From contig JADNYV010000323.1 of the NCBI GenBank assembly GCA_015501055.1, forward strand, positions 1 to 38,549: 38,549 nucleotides of DNA, read 5' to 3'. A program made the position numbers and the translations under genes. Under the pieces are notes generated by a model. That model was given only the letters and a program-made list of their open reading frames with translations. It did not search any database and was not told where the DNA came from. Positions 9,852 to 19,145 of this stretch are shown in pieces (within the stretch, counting starts at the first letter, position 1; every line of letters begins with the position of its first letter). Source of the stretch: Mucidula mucida. Lineage: Eukaryota; Basidiomycota; Agaricomycetes; Agaricales; Physalacriaceae.

Positions 9852-10493
9852 ATGAGTTTCTGCATGTTGCCATCTGATACAATAGCTTACGATGTTTACA
9901 GCAGCATCCTGCGTGACGCCAGAAAAGTACAGAAAACACTTCCTCTACTATCGGAACTGCCCTGCATGTGCTGTGGTTGTCTCATCACATCTGCGACGAT
10001 CACACTGCCATGCGGAGAGATATACAAGTCGTTCCGAGGAGCGTGGATTTTGGATTGCGGTCATGTGCTTGATGCATATTGCGTTGCTGATATCCTCAAG
10101 CCGCAATCCTTTCAGATCATTGATATTGAGGTAGCGGCTGAAGAAATGGGGCGGCCTCCAGATGAATCATCATGCTGCATCGAGAAAGTGTATTCATGTC
10201 GTTTCCCGGAGTGTGCTGGCTCCTTCTCCATCATTCCAAGACATCCCGAACTTCCTTTTCACAATACGTTCTTGTCGTATTCTCATGCAGATGGCCCATG
10301 GACTTTTGCTCCGAATGCCAATGGACTTTGCACGTTGACGCCATACCGGAACTGGGGTATGAATCATCATGTTCATGGAACACTTGATGATCTGTATAAT
10401 GTGGGTTACAATGTAATTGAGCAGTTGAAATGTTTCGATTCGCAGCGTAGTAGTCCCAAGTATTACGTGCCCGTACAAGATATCTTAAAGTAG
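9852..10493 (+). CDS. Cys-rich RING-like protein, 213 aa
   Basis: One uninterrupted frame encodes 213 residues. Residues 38-77 hold a RING-like arrangement: C38, C40, C41 and C43, then C54, then DCGHVLDAYC with C69, H71 and C77. A further Cys group lies near residues 108-122 (CCIEK, then CRFPEC). The CGH-x4-C core is typical of RING and U-box-like domains that bind zinc and often recruit ubiquitin-conjugating enzymes. The N-terminal helix (residues 15-35) precedes the domain. The C-terminal half has no recognised fold. The gene faces the Crypton-type gene, 40 bp apart. E3-ligase activity is inferred from the Cys/His pattern only. Confidence 0.65.
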   Translation: MSFCMLPSDTIAYDVYSSILRDARKVQKTLPLLSELPCMCCGCLITSATITLPCGEIYKSFRGAWILDCGHVLDAYCVADILKPQSFQIIDIEVAAEEMGRPPDESSCCIEKVYSCRFPECAGSFSIIPRHPELPFHNTFLSYSHADGPWTFAPNANGLCTLTPYRNWGMNHHVHGTLDDLYNVGYNVIEQLKCFDSQRSSPKYYVPVQDILK

Positions 10494-10533
10494 TTCTAGT
10501 ATGTTATGTCATATAGCATTCTAATCTCTCTTT

Positions 10534-12892
10534 CTATTGCGAGTCGCTCTCACTCTCTTCATCTGAGGAAGATGCCTCGACTGAATCCCGACGCTGCTTG
10601 TCATCTCGTTCCGCAGGCATTCCGTTTTTGCTTACACACCGGCGGTCTCTCTTGAGTCGAATAGCACTCAGCAGCTGCTTGATGCCACGATTTGCTGCTG
10701 GATAAGCTTTAGTGAAGTCCTCGTTGGTTGAATATCTGCCAGTTTGTTCAGGACATGAAGTATATGAGTACAAAAGCAATGAAATCCTACCAATGACGTT
10801 CACGAGCAATGATACTCCGTTGTGATCGCTTAGACGCGTACAAGGCCTTGTTGGAACCTTGATACCACGACTCGGGCCAGTCTTTCAGAGCGATACCTGT
10901 TGCCGCATCCTGCTCATCCCATTGGCGGATCATAAGTTTCCAAGCAGGTTCTCCGTTCCGAGCTTTGTGCGACTTGGGAATGTTGGGTATGGTGTACCCC
11001 GGGGGCGGTCCGGAGTTTGGCATTTGCTTCCCAGAGTCCCCTGCTGGTCCTCTGCTCGGCGCGTGCTGTTGATTAGAATGAAAGTTCGCCGATGGAAGTG
11101 CCGCCGATGATGAATCTTGATAGTTAGGCGCCGGCGCGAACTCGGAATCTTGTGTCCGCATTGGAGTCAATCCAAATGAAAGTGGCGTAGTCTGCTCATG
11201 AGACGTTGATAGATGTGATAATGCGGTACCGGTATTGATTGATGGTTGTGTTGGCATATGCACTGTCGTGAAAAGAGCCTGTGACTGAAACATCTGTTGT
11301 TGTAATGTTTGAAGCTGTGAGTGCTGATATTCTTTTAGAAGAATGAGAAGGATGTATCAACAGCAACAAAATAACATATGAAGGTGGTTGAGAATCAGAC
11401 TATGTGACTTTCGAAACTCGAATACTGATGGCGCAGAGACAAGATCTCGATCGCCCATGAAAGATTCGTCGTGTTTAATCCAAACGGTGTACAGCGCATC
11501 TCCGTAGCTCGTTTCATACCGTGAGAGCGAATCAAGTAGATAATTCATGAGCGTATTAACCTATGATGAAGATTGTGTTAATATAAACATAATAGCGGAA
11601 ATCGAATACATACACCCTCATTTTCGGCCCATTCGCCCCACCATTGCACTATTTTCAGACTCCAATGTTGCCCAATAGGCGCAAACATAAATTGGTACTG
11701 CGCGCCGCCGCGACGAAATGAATGTGTCGTAAAGTCTCGCTCCAAGCCCGCATTGGCAAAGAAAACCTCAATCTTCTTCTGAATGACGCTATGGGAGAAT
11801 TCGGTCTGAGAGTAGACTAGTCCGTTTCCATTGATCTGTGGAAACACAAGTTCGTCGGGACGGAGGTCTCGTTGAAGAATAGCACAAAGAACCATCATCC
11901 AGACGTGAAAATGATAGTACATATTGATTGCAGGAACATCGGGCTGATCGAAGATCTCGTATGTATTACCTGTGTGGTGTTCATGAACACTTGAGTAGAA
12001 ATGTACCAGTGTGATCACGTACTTTCTCGCGAACAGTCATACTCAGACTTGTTCTGCCATCCTTTTCGATTTTCGAGGAAGACCGTGAAGTACGGCGTCT
12101 GGTAGGCATCTTGGCGTTGAAGATTCCAAGTGATATCAGAACGTCGAAGCTGGCAAGTTTCAAAATTTCTTGAAGTCATGAGAATAGAGTTGTTCTAAAT
12201 CAGCATACACTTACCGTGTCCATAGCGTGAAGCTCGTCGAAGTGAATGCGCGCATAAAAGCGTGCTCGATCACGTTACTCCGCTCCTCGACTGTGAGGGT
12301 AGAATCACCGCGTATAAACCTGGTAATCAAGACTTCCGAACAGACTGAGAATGACCATTCCATAGCCTGCTTCATTTCTTCGATGGTGATTGCTTCAGCG
12401 TGATTCCTTGTAGCAGCGGCGCCCCCTTTTCGATCACGATTCTTGATTTTATGAACGGTATTCATGACGGCCTGAGCGCGCGCAGGATTTCCGCGTACAC
12501 CGTTGCGGGCATCATAGCTGTAGGGATCTTGGTAGCCCTCCCTGAATATTCGTCAATACTCATCACAAAAATGAACAATACATGTTGTCGTAATGGTCAG
12601 CCCATGCGGCGTGTATCCCATCACCAGTCGAGTGGCCGCACTCTTCGGTGAAGCATTTCTGCACCAGGAAGTAGAGGATAATGTCCGCCGTGTATTTATT
12701 TGGTGGTCCATTGAGGGCACTTTCAAACTCCTTGGCGTTGTCGTAGGTTTGACCGGAGGCGCGGCGCTGCTTCACAAGCTCCGTGTGAAACTTCCTTGTA
12801 TTCTTGATGTAGTGGTTGTACTTGCCACGGGAACGCTTTGATTTCCCATGTTCTTCTCGAGCAGTATCCCTGGTCGTCTTGAGCCGCTCCAT
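10534..12892 (-). CDS. Crypton-type tyrosine recombinase with GCR1_C domain, probably degenerate
   Basis: Exons 12892-12582, 12541-12215, 12168-12023, 11969-11614 and 11560-about 11360 join in frame, with introns of 40, 46, 53 and 53 nt. The N-terminal part (NGPPNKYTADII, then HSTGDGIHAAWADHYDNM) matches the helical core-binding region of fungal Crypton-like proteins. The catalytic part has THSFRRGGAQYQFMFAP (the H-x-x-R motif) and, after the fifth exon join, TLMNYLLDSLSRYE, where the nucleophilic Tyr is expected. A Ser/Gln-rich linker follows (11323-11000). A GCR1_C DNA-binding domain comes next (WKLMIRQWDEQDA, then KDWPESWYQGSNKA, 10960-10790). The frame then ends at TAG 10789. The natural splice into the remaining GCR1_C tail (10735-10534, FTKAYPAANRGIKQLLSAIR) would create TGA at the junction. 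The join before the linker also did not resolve. It is either an old transposon gene losing its 3' end or a domesticated copy. Confidence 0.75.
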
Positions 12893-14025
12893 ATCCGGTG
12901 TTACCGGACTAGAACCTTCTTCCGTGACGTCCGACTACTTGAGGTACCAGATCGTTGCGCCATAGCCAACGAACCAGGATATAATGGGCACGAGAGCGGG
13001 ATGAACACAGCAACGCAAACGAAGACGGACTGGCGACCGTTTCAGCGGGACTGATCGAATATTTCCATAAGAAGATAATAGGAACACACCAATATCCAAG
13101 GACCCACATCCTATAAGCTAGCAATGTCCGTGCAGGGTTTGGTTTATTGGTGCGCAACAAACAATACGCGAGAGATCAAAGCAGGAATTGAAGTCAGACA
13201 TGGTGGTATCAAAACCATTGCATTGCAAAGAGGTAAACTGCCAGCAAGTAGAACAAAGCAGAGTAGAACAAGAAAAACAGTAGATGGTCGTCAACGGCTT
13301 GCTCAGAAACGTTGTGGAACGGCCATATGATGGTTATGAGAAAGATGCAGACCAATGACGTCACAGCCAACGCGTGTTCAGATTACATGACTTCAACGGA
13401 GCGCGTCCACACTGTCGCGTCGTGGATGGCAATAGCGCGTCGAATAGGATAGAAGTTGGGGTGAAATACACATATTGATTTCTGTTAGGAAGGAGGCAAC
13501 ACGAGCAGCCATATGACGGTCGGCAAGTAGTAGTCGAATGCACGCGCACCAGCTGCCAGTGTCCTATTGGTTTGCTAAGAAACACTAAGTGTTCTGTCTT
13601 GCAGGTCTAAGCAGCATCTAAGTTGGATTTACTGTGGATTTACTGTGATTTACTGTGATTTACCAGCCTCACGGCACGGTGCTATCGCGGCGCTGGGCAC
13701 ACAGATAATTTACCCATCAATTAAGCAGAACATTCTTCCATAGCTTCTTTCCCGGCATCTATGGGAGTGTTGAGGCCCTTGGGCAACCCTTACACCTTGC
13801 TAGATTAATGAAGCTACTTGATGTGCGACACAGTGCACACAGCAAGATGTGACGGATGAGAATCGGTCAAACAGAAGTTCATACATTATGAGCTAACTTC
13901 GGAAGGAAGCATCCAACAAAACTTGCTGTATTTCGGGGTGTGTAACAAGCACAACACTAGAATGATAAGAGGAAGACATTGATTGACGGCGCGCGTCGCC
14001 CAGTGTAGCGCGCGAGAGCAAGGAC
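12893..14025. repeat. Gene-poor region with short tandem GATTTACTGTG repeat
   Basis: No supported gene. At 13625-13663 the unit GATTTACTGTG or GATTTACTGT occurs about four times in tandem, and TTTACTGTG recurs in direct orientation at 14272-14280. The 5' part (12893-12950) may hold an upstream exon of the recombinase gene, because the frame stays open (SDVTEEGSSPVTPD) up to a possible acceptor. Confidence 0.45.
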
Positions 14026-14076
14026 CTTGGTAATCCGGGGTTATGTTCCCAGTCTACATAACCCCGGATTACTAAG
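14026..14076. repeat. Long perfect hairpin (inverted repeat)
   Basis: The arm GTAATCCGGGGTTATGT (14030-14046) is followed by a 9-nt spacer and its exact reverse complement (14056-14072). One G-T pair and three more pairs extend the stem to about 21 bp. It lies in a gene-free region, so it may be a small foldback element or a structural site. Confidence 0.8.
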
Positions 14077-14749
14077 CGTTCAAATGCTCAGCGCTCAACG
14101 TCTACGCAGCTCGTACGCTTAGAGACGTTGCAAACTTGTGGAATATGGTGTGACGGACTAACGGTGGATGGGCAGCGACGCGCATAATGCTCCCGCGGCA
14201 CAGGGTCCGTGCTTCGTCCTGGAAGATCTCCAGATCTTGTACGATCACTCTCAATCCCATCGGAATCTTGGTTTACTGTGGTTTACTCAGGGAAGGTAAA
14301 TCTCAGAAAATAATGCTACTTAGTCATTGGTCAAAGCGTGAATAGGGGCTCAATCAGCGATCATTTATTCTTGCAACCTGCTCCAGCTTTCAAAGGCCAT
14401 TCATTTCGCGTCAATCCAGAATGGATGACAGTTCGGTGTCACTTCAAAGCTTGAAAGTATCTCGGCCACGGTGCTCATAATCGTCGTTGGGAGGTATTTT
14501 AAGATCACTCAGGTGCGTGACTGAGCGCTTACATGTCGTGGCTCTCTTGGATGATGTCTTCCACGTACTCAGGCGCACTCAGCTGGTCTATAAGTAGCTC
14601 CCTTACATGTACGTATGTGGATTGTTGGTGCCGTCCCACCACGCAATGCTGATGCTCGGCTACCTCGGGCAACAAATTGGACATCCTTGACCTTTAAGCT
14701 GCCAGCACCGAGGTCTCGGGGTCGTTTAAATACTGACCGTATTGTTCAG
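14077..14749. other. No supported gene
   Basis: No coding signal is seen. I looked here for the missing upstream exons of the SnoaL-like fragment that follows and found no similarity to them. Confidence 0.4.
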
Positions 14750-14911
14750 GCCCACTCGGACGGCACCTCGAAGCTTGGGACGCCATGGCATAATGAATAT
14801 ATGTTCACTGTTGAGGTTGAGGGGGGAAAGATTAGGAGGATCACCGAGTTCATTGATAGTGGGTTTCTGAAATCCTTTATTGAAGCAGAAACAAAGGCAT
14901 CCAAAGCGTAA
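14750..14911 (+). pseudogene. SnoaL/NTF2-like last-exon copy
   Basis: These 162 nt match the last exon (17540-17701) of the intact SnoaL-like gene without gaps and keep the acceptor CAG in front. The products share HNEYMF, VEVEGGKIRR and DSGFLK, against HNEYMF, VEVEDGKIRR and DSGFLK. No homologue of exons 1-3 is visible upstream. The open frame from 14615 only reads through what would be intron. It is therefore a partial duplicate or the remaining end of a broken paralogue, open but probably not functional alone. Confidence 0.75.
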
Positions 14912-14937
14912 ATGCCTCAACAAATACGCGAGTGTAT

Positions 14938-15240
14938 CTAGTTCATTGGCATAAACGAACGTGCACTTTTCAGTGTGTCCTCGTCTACCTTATACGTGGC
15001 GTGAATGGTGAACATGCCTGCCGCGATGTTCAGCGCGAGGTTGATGTAGGAGAGCGCGTGGAACATCTTGACGAGGGTGAGGTTACGACAATGGTTGGAT
15101 GAATGACCCCAACCAAACTACAATGTTCATTAGCTTAGAGATACTCGCGCGATGGTAAAGCGAAACCCACCCAAACATAACGATATTGACAAGGATGGTG
15201 TTACACATATGCCTGCGCAGACCGCTACGGCGGCGTTGTA
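14938..15240 (-). pseudogene. Fragment of a multi-pass membrane protein
   Basis: The C-terminal frame 15066-14938 encodes MFHALSYINLALNIAAG and ends in KSARSFMPMN: one hydrophobic segment and a polar tail. Further upstream on the same strand, about 15230-15170 reads ILVNIVMFG, which looks like another membrane segment. The two parts do not join cleanly, because the intron at about 15169-15117 leads to a stop or to a frame change. This is probably a broken gene or the end of one. It lies tail-to-tail with the SnoaL exon copy, 26 bp away. Confidence 0.45.
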
Positions 15241-15391
15241 CTTAGATTGAGTATCCTATTGTCCAATAAGATGACCGAGAGAGGGACTCCTCAGCTCAAT
15301 CCTGGCTGTTCCCGACGCCCATAGTCTTTCTTAACCTCCCGTATTTTGAGCTTCCAAATTTTCGATCCGATCAGTTTACTTTTCCCTTTTA

Positions 15392-15635
15392 CTGTAGCGT
15401 TTCGACCGTAACTTCACAGCCTGTGACCCATTATGGTCTGAAGTTACAGCGAACAGCTTCACAGACCCTTAAATTGCCTTTTTTGGACAGTTCCGCTTAT
15501 AGCGGGACCTGAAATTTCCTTATTTGGAGGCTCGTGCCTGACCAAAGTGGTCCGTGACCCGTTATGATGTATATATAGCTTCACTTCAAAGACCCCCGTG
15601 ACCCGTTATGTGAATTTGCGGTTGAAACACTACAG
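15392..15635 (+). mobile_element. 244-bp MITE, copy 1
   Basis: This is a 244-bp element with TA on both sides (15390-15391 and 15636-15637). It starts CTGTAGCGTTTCGACCGTAA and its end, reversed, reads CTGTAGTGTTTCAACCGCAA, so the ends form an imperfect inverted repeat of about 28 bp. TA duplications and size fit a Tc1/mariner-type (Stowaway-like) MITE. Repeated TGACCC(G)TTATG motifs lie inside. It has no coding capacity. Confidence 0.88.
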
Positions 15636-15637
15636 TA

Positions 15638-16576
15638 CCACCACCATGACTGCCAATCGATGCCTCACATGATGTAGACGCGTTAGCAGCGATTGTACGT
15701 CTGTTTCATACTCAGGCTGATGACTCTTGCCCAAACTTAGGCCCTGTCTACTCTAGGTGTGCCCGTCGTTCAACCTTGTTGCGCAGCGTCATAATAATAA
15801 TAAGCACGACTGTCGGACCAGTCACCTATGTACTCCCATTCCTCTCGCATTAAATGACCCTTTCGCGAATCGCGTCTGTCTGTCTATGTTGTTATTAATT
15901 TTGACGAGTTGAGATCAGCACCTTCAGAGGCTAGCGTGCTCTTTTGCCCGCCCGGCTGACTCCCCCCTCGGACAAGCCAACTGCAAGAAGGCGTTCACCT
16001 ACCCCGTTGTTTCCCTCCTAGTACAATCGTTTCCAGGTCAGTGCACCTCAGTCTACCAATAAAAATAGGTTTAGTAATGTTCATAGATAAAAATGCAGTT
16101 TCGCTGGCAACTTGAGGTTCTCCCGTTCCGCCATTACCGTGCTCATCCATGGACTAGTATGTGTTCACGCGCTGACAAGACTGCCTTTCAATAACCCGTG
16201 ACATACGTACACTACGCGCATTCTTCCTAGTTCTCCGTCTCTCCACAACTAGCTCTGCATACGGATGTGGAATTTGGAGGCACGTCTTACCTTGCCACGG
16301 TCTAACGCCCTCACCAGACTAATAATACCAGGCTCATCACGCAAAGGCGAGGCTGTACTTTTGCTGTCTTTGTGGGTGGATCCATCTCAATACCTTTGTT
16401 TCTGAGAAATATACGGATGTGTATGTTGACTTTATGAGACAATTGTGAGAATTCGGTGACTCGGGGCACAAAACTAGGCTTCAAATGAGGTACAGTCACA
16501 CTAGAGGTAGTGGGGGTTACAAGTTGATAGAGTAGTTACACAAAAATACAGAGCTATTTAAACTGTCGACGGGGAC
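15638..16576. other. Spacer between inverted MITE copies
   Basis: This 939-bp stretch lies between the two opposite MITEs. Short coding-like pieces occur (for example around 16100-16150, reading FRWQLEVLPFRHYRAHPW before a GTATGT), but I could not assemble a gene. A TAA/TAATAA run is at 15788-15800. Confidence 0.4.
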
Positions 16577-16578
16577 TA

Positions 16579-16822
16579 CTGTAGTGTTTCGACCGCAAAT
16601 TCACATAACGGGTCACGGGGGTCTTTGAAGTGAAGCTATATATACATCATAACGGGTCACGGACCACTTTGGTCAGGCAGGAGCCTCCAAATAAGGAAAT
16701 TTCAGGTCCCGCTATAAGCGGAACTGTCCAAAAAAGGCAATTTAAGGGTCTGTGAAGCTGTTCGCTGTAACTTCAGACCATAATGGGTCACAGGCTGTGA
16801 AGTTACGGTCGAAACGCTACAG
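16579..16822 (-). mobile_element. 244-bp MITE, copy 2 (inverted)
   Basis: This is the same element as at 15392-15635 in opposite orientation, also exactly 244 bp and flanked by TA (16577-16578 and 16823-16824). By direct comparison only two positions differ: a C/G in the middle and a C/T near one end. Transcription through both copies would give an RNA with a 244-bp stem. Confidence 0.88.
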
Positions 16823-17100
16823 TACTCAACAATACTAAGCCCGAGACCTCCAAGACTTGTGCTTGCTATTCCAACAACAATACCGCGATCATCTCTCCAG
16901 GCTATACGGATAAGCCTTCCCTATTTTGGGCTTACAAGATATCACACCCAATCTACCAGGAACTTTCGACTTCCCACGTCACGTTCCAGTGGGTCCTCTG
17001 CCGTTACAACGCGCAATACATTCGCGGGCACGCCGGACGGTGCGCGTTCGTGGATAACAGATTCTCCGGAGGTCCTCAACAATATAAGAACGCGATTTAC

Positions 17101-17701
17101 ATGGCGTCTCATCCGAGTCCAGGTACAATCACCAACAGCGCCCATCACAGACGACGGTCTCTCTTCCATCCAGTTATGCACCCCGCTGCCGCTTTACTTC
17201 ACACCTACCTGCACGCTGCGTCCGCGCTTGACTGGGACGCAGCGCTCTCTTGCTTGGCAGACGAAGTTGAACTGACTGTCATGCCGGCGTCAGCTGGGCT
17301 TCCTACTATGGGCAAGGCGCAATTCTTGGGGGCTGTAGAAGGGAGCATGAACAAGTGGTTCGATCCTGGAGCGATGAAGGTATATCGGTTGAGATAAAAC
17401 CTCCATCTTCATGCTTATGGAGCGACCTTTTGTAGTTCACGGTTCACGAGGTCCATGAAGTCAAGACTGGAAATATGATTATCGCTCATGTACGTAGATA
17501 CGTTTCCAGTGTACGTGTAATACTGATGAGATTGTGCAGGCACAATCGGATGGGACGTCGAAGATGGGGACGCCCTGGCATAACGAGTACATGTTTGTTG
17601 TTGAGGTTGAGGACGGCAAGATCCGGAGGTTTACTGAGTTTCTGGACAGTGGATTCCTGAAAGAATTCTTTGAAGCGGAAGGCAAAATATCGGGGGCGTA
17701 G
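17101..17701 (+). CDS. SnoaL/NTF2-like protein, 147 aa
   Basis: Four exons, 17101-17122, 17174-17379, 17436-17489 and 17540-17701, have introns of 51, 56 and 50 nt, and all phases agree. The 147-aa product matches the small one-domain SnoaL-like/NTF2-like fold. It has an N-terminal helix (ALLHTYLHAASALDWDAAL), the strand segment VELTVMPASAGLP, a central helix (QFLGAVEGSMNKWF), then strands FTVHEVHEV, MIIAHAQSDG, YMFVVEVEDGKIRRF and a final helix FLKEFFEAEGK. Fungal proteins of this type include polyketide cyclase-like enzymes and many uncharacterised cytosolic proteins. No catalytic residues can be assigned. Two further copies nearby, one an exon and one a pseudogene, show local duplication. 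Confidence 0.85.
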
Positions 17702-17739
17702 TGACTCCTCAACACGTTTCGTTGTATCCTCTAATGTAA

Positions 17740-18660
17740 TTTACCTTGCCTGCATGCATCTTAGAGGCCTGAGCCTTCACCTTGTCCCCTCCACCACCTC
17801 CACCATGACTAGGGATCCGCACCGTAACCGTATACGGTTACGGCCGTAAGAATTACGGTGTCATACGGCACCTATTTTCGTGGTGTATGGTACGGTTACG
17901 GGTTGAAGTGACGGTACCGTACAACCCGTATACGGACAGTGAGGACAAGAGACCAGAGAAGGAGATGTCCTGGGTAAGTGTCGCACTTAAAACATACAGC
18001 CCCTCCACCACTTCTGAGAGACACCTCCACCTCCCAGTCTCAATCCTCATCAAGTTAGCGGGGTGCCGTACCGTACCCGTACTGTACGGGTACACCACAA
18101 GGAGTCTTACGGGACGGTTATGGGAGCCGTACAAGCCGTCACCGTAAACCGTATCATACGGTTACGGTGCGGATCCCTAACCATGACGTCGACCGCTATC
18201 TGCATCTTTCTCATCTTCGCACCATCTTCTGTGTCCGCAAATTTGACTTTGAGGGAGTACGCGTTATGCCATCGGATCCCCGGTTTGCTTTTTGCGTTTG
18301 ATTCTGCCTGTGACGAAATCTTCAATCTCTGGTAGTGCTATGCAGCGGACAGGACACGAGTGCATATAAAGACAAAGAGGATATGCGATCCGGCTTCGAC
18401 GATTTCATGGATCCTGAATGGTAAATTTTGTCATTTTTAATAGACGTCAAGGTGATTGTAGTTTATTAAATCTCTCCTCCGGCGCGCCCTTCATCACATC
18501 AACGGCCGCCTGTGCGCCAGTCATCTGAGGGAACTCAATAGAAACGGGGGGCACGACCATGGTGTATTAGTCGAGGGCGGAGATTGTGGACCAGCCTTGG
18601 GATGCAAGGGAGGAGAGGTAGGTGGTTACGACAGTGTGGGTGTGGACTCTTTGGAGTGAT
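17740..18660 (-). pseudogene. Decayed SnoaL/NTF2-like paralogue split by hAT-like element
   Basis: Read on the minus strand, pieces match the intact gene in order. TVVTTYLSSLASQGWSTISA lies at about 18655-18570, then TAA (18569-18567) in frame, then MVVPPVSIEFPQMTGAQAAV. A frame change follows around 18410 (KFTIQ, then IHEIVEAGSHILF). The last exon starts near 18305 (SKPGIRWHNAYSLKVKF, then EDGAKMRKM) and runs into the element at 18179. Past the element, 17809-17740 continues with either VEVVEGTR or, in another frame, GGGGGDKVKAQASK. The stop, the frameshift and the insertion together make it a pseudogene. Confidence 0.78.
17810..18179. mobile_element. 370-bp hAT-like MITE
   Basis: Perfect 24-bp terminal inverted repeats (17810-17833 and 18156-18179) begin TAGGGATCCGCACCGTAACC. 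The 8-bp sequence ACCATGAC flanks it at 17802-17809 and 18180-18187. The inside is full of CCGTA/TACGG words in both orientations, as is common in subterminal binding regions of hAT elements. There is no transposase. It interrupts the last exon of the SnoaL-like pseudogene. TAGGG ends plus an 8-bp duplication fit the hAT superfamily well. Confidence 0.92.
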
Positions 18661-18680
18661 CAACGGAAGGAAGGTGACGG

Positions 18681-19145
18681 CTTTACACCAGCCGGGAGAT
18701 ATGCTCATTGTTGACGACGAAGACGTCTGGCACAGAGGTGGAAACATTTGTACTGCCATCGCTTCGTACACTTTCATCACTGTGTACTGGCCACTGCTTT
18801 CTATATCACCTCGATAGTATAGCCACAGGTGACAAGATCCTTCAACGCTCCAGGCGCGAAGGCCAAATCAAGGGGCGCATGCAGCATTTCCGAAAACCCA
18901 AGTTTCTTTGGAGGCTGCCGACTTAAACCGGAACGTCACATCAGAATTATCTCTGATGTACCCGAGGACTAGGCAAGACGACGCGTTTCAAGACGTGGAG
19001 AGAGAACATGAATGCCATTCGAGTGAGGGCGGCGTGAGAAATTCCACATAGTCGCGTGATTCGCCTATTCTTGGCACTTGGCTGTTAACCTTTTACTCTC
19101 ATACTCCTCCCTACTCCTTTTGCTTCACTTATTGGCGCTTCGCAA
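18681..19145. other. No supported gene; promoter side of F-box gene
   Basis: A plus-strand frame ending at 18817 (GDMLIVDDEDVWHRGG) looks slightly coding but overlaps the SnoaL pseudogene on the other strand and has no start context or partner exon. CT-rich tracts at 19100-19135 probably belong to the promoter or leader of the gene at 19146. Confidence 0.4.

Noticed and set aside
13625..14304. Possible transposon bounded by TTTACTGTG motifs at both ends
   Set aside because: The motifs are in direct, not inverted, orientation and no target duplication was found.
18183..18335. 50-codon plus-strand frame with signal-peptide-like start (MTSTAICIFLIFAPSS)
   Set aside because: It starts inside the target duplication of the hAT-like element and is antisense to the SnoaL pseudogene exon, so the resemblance is probably chance.
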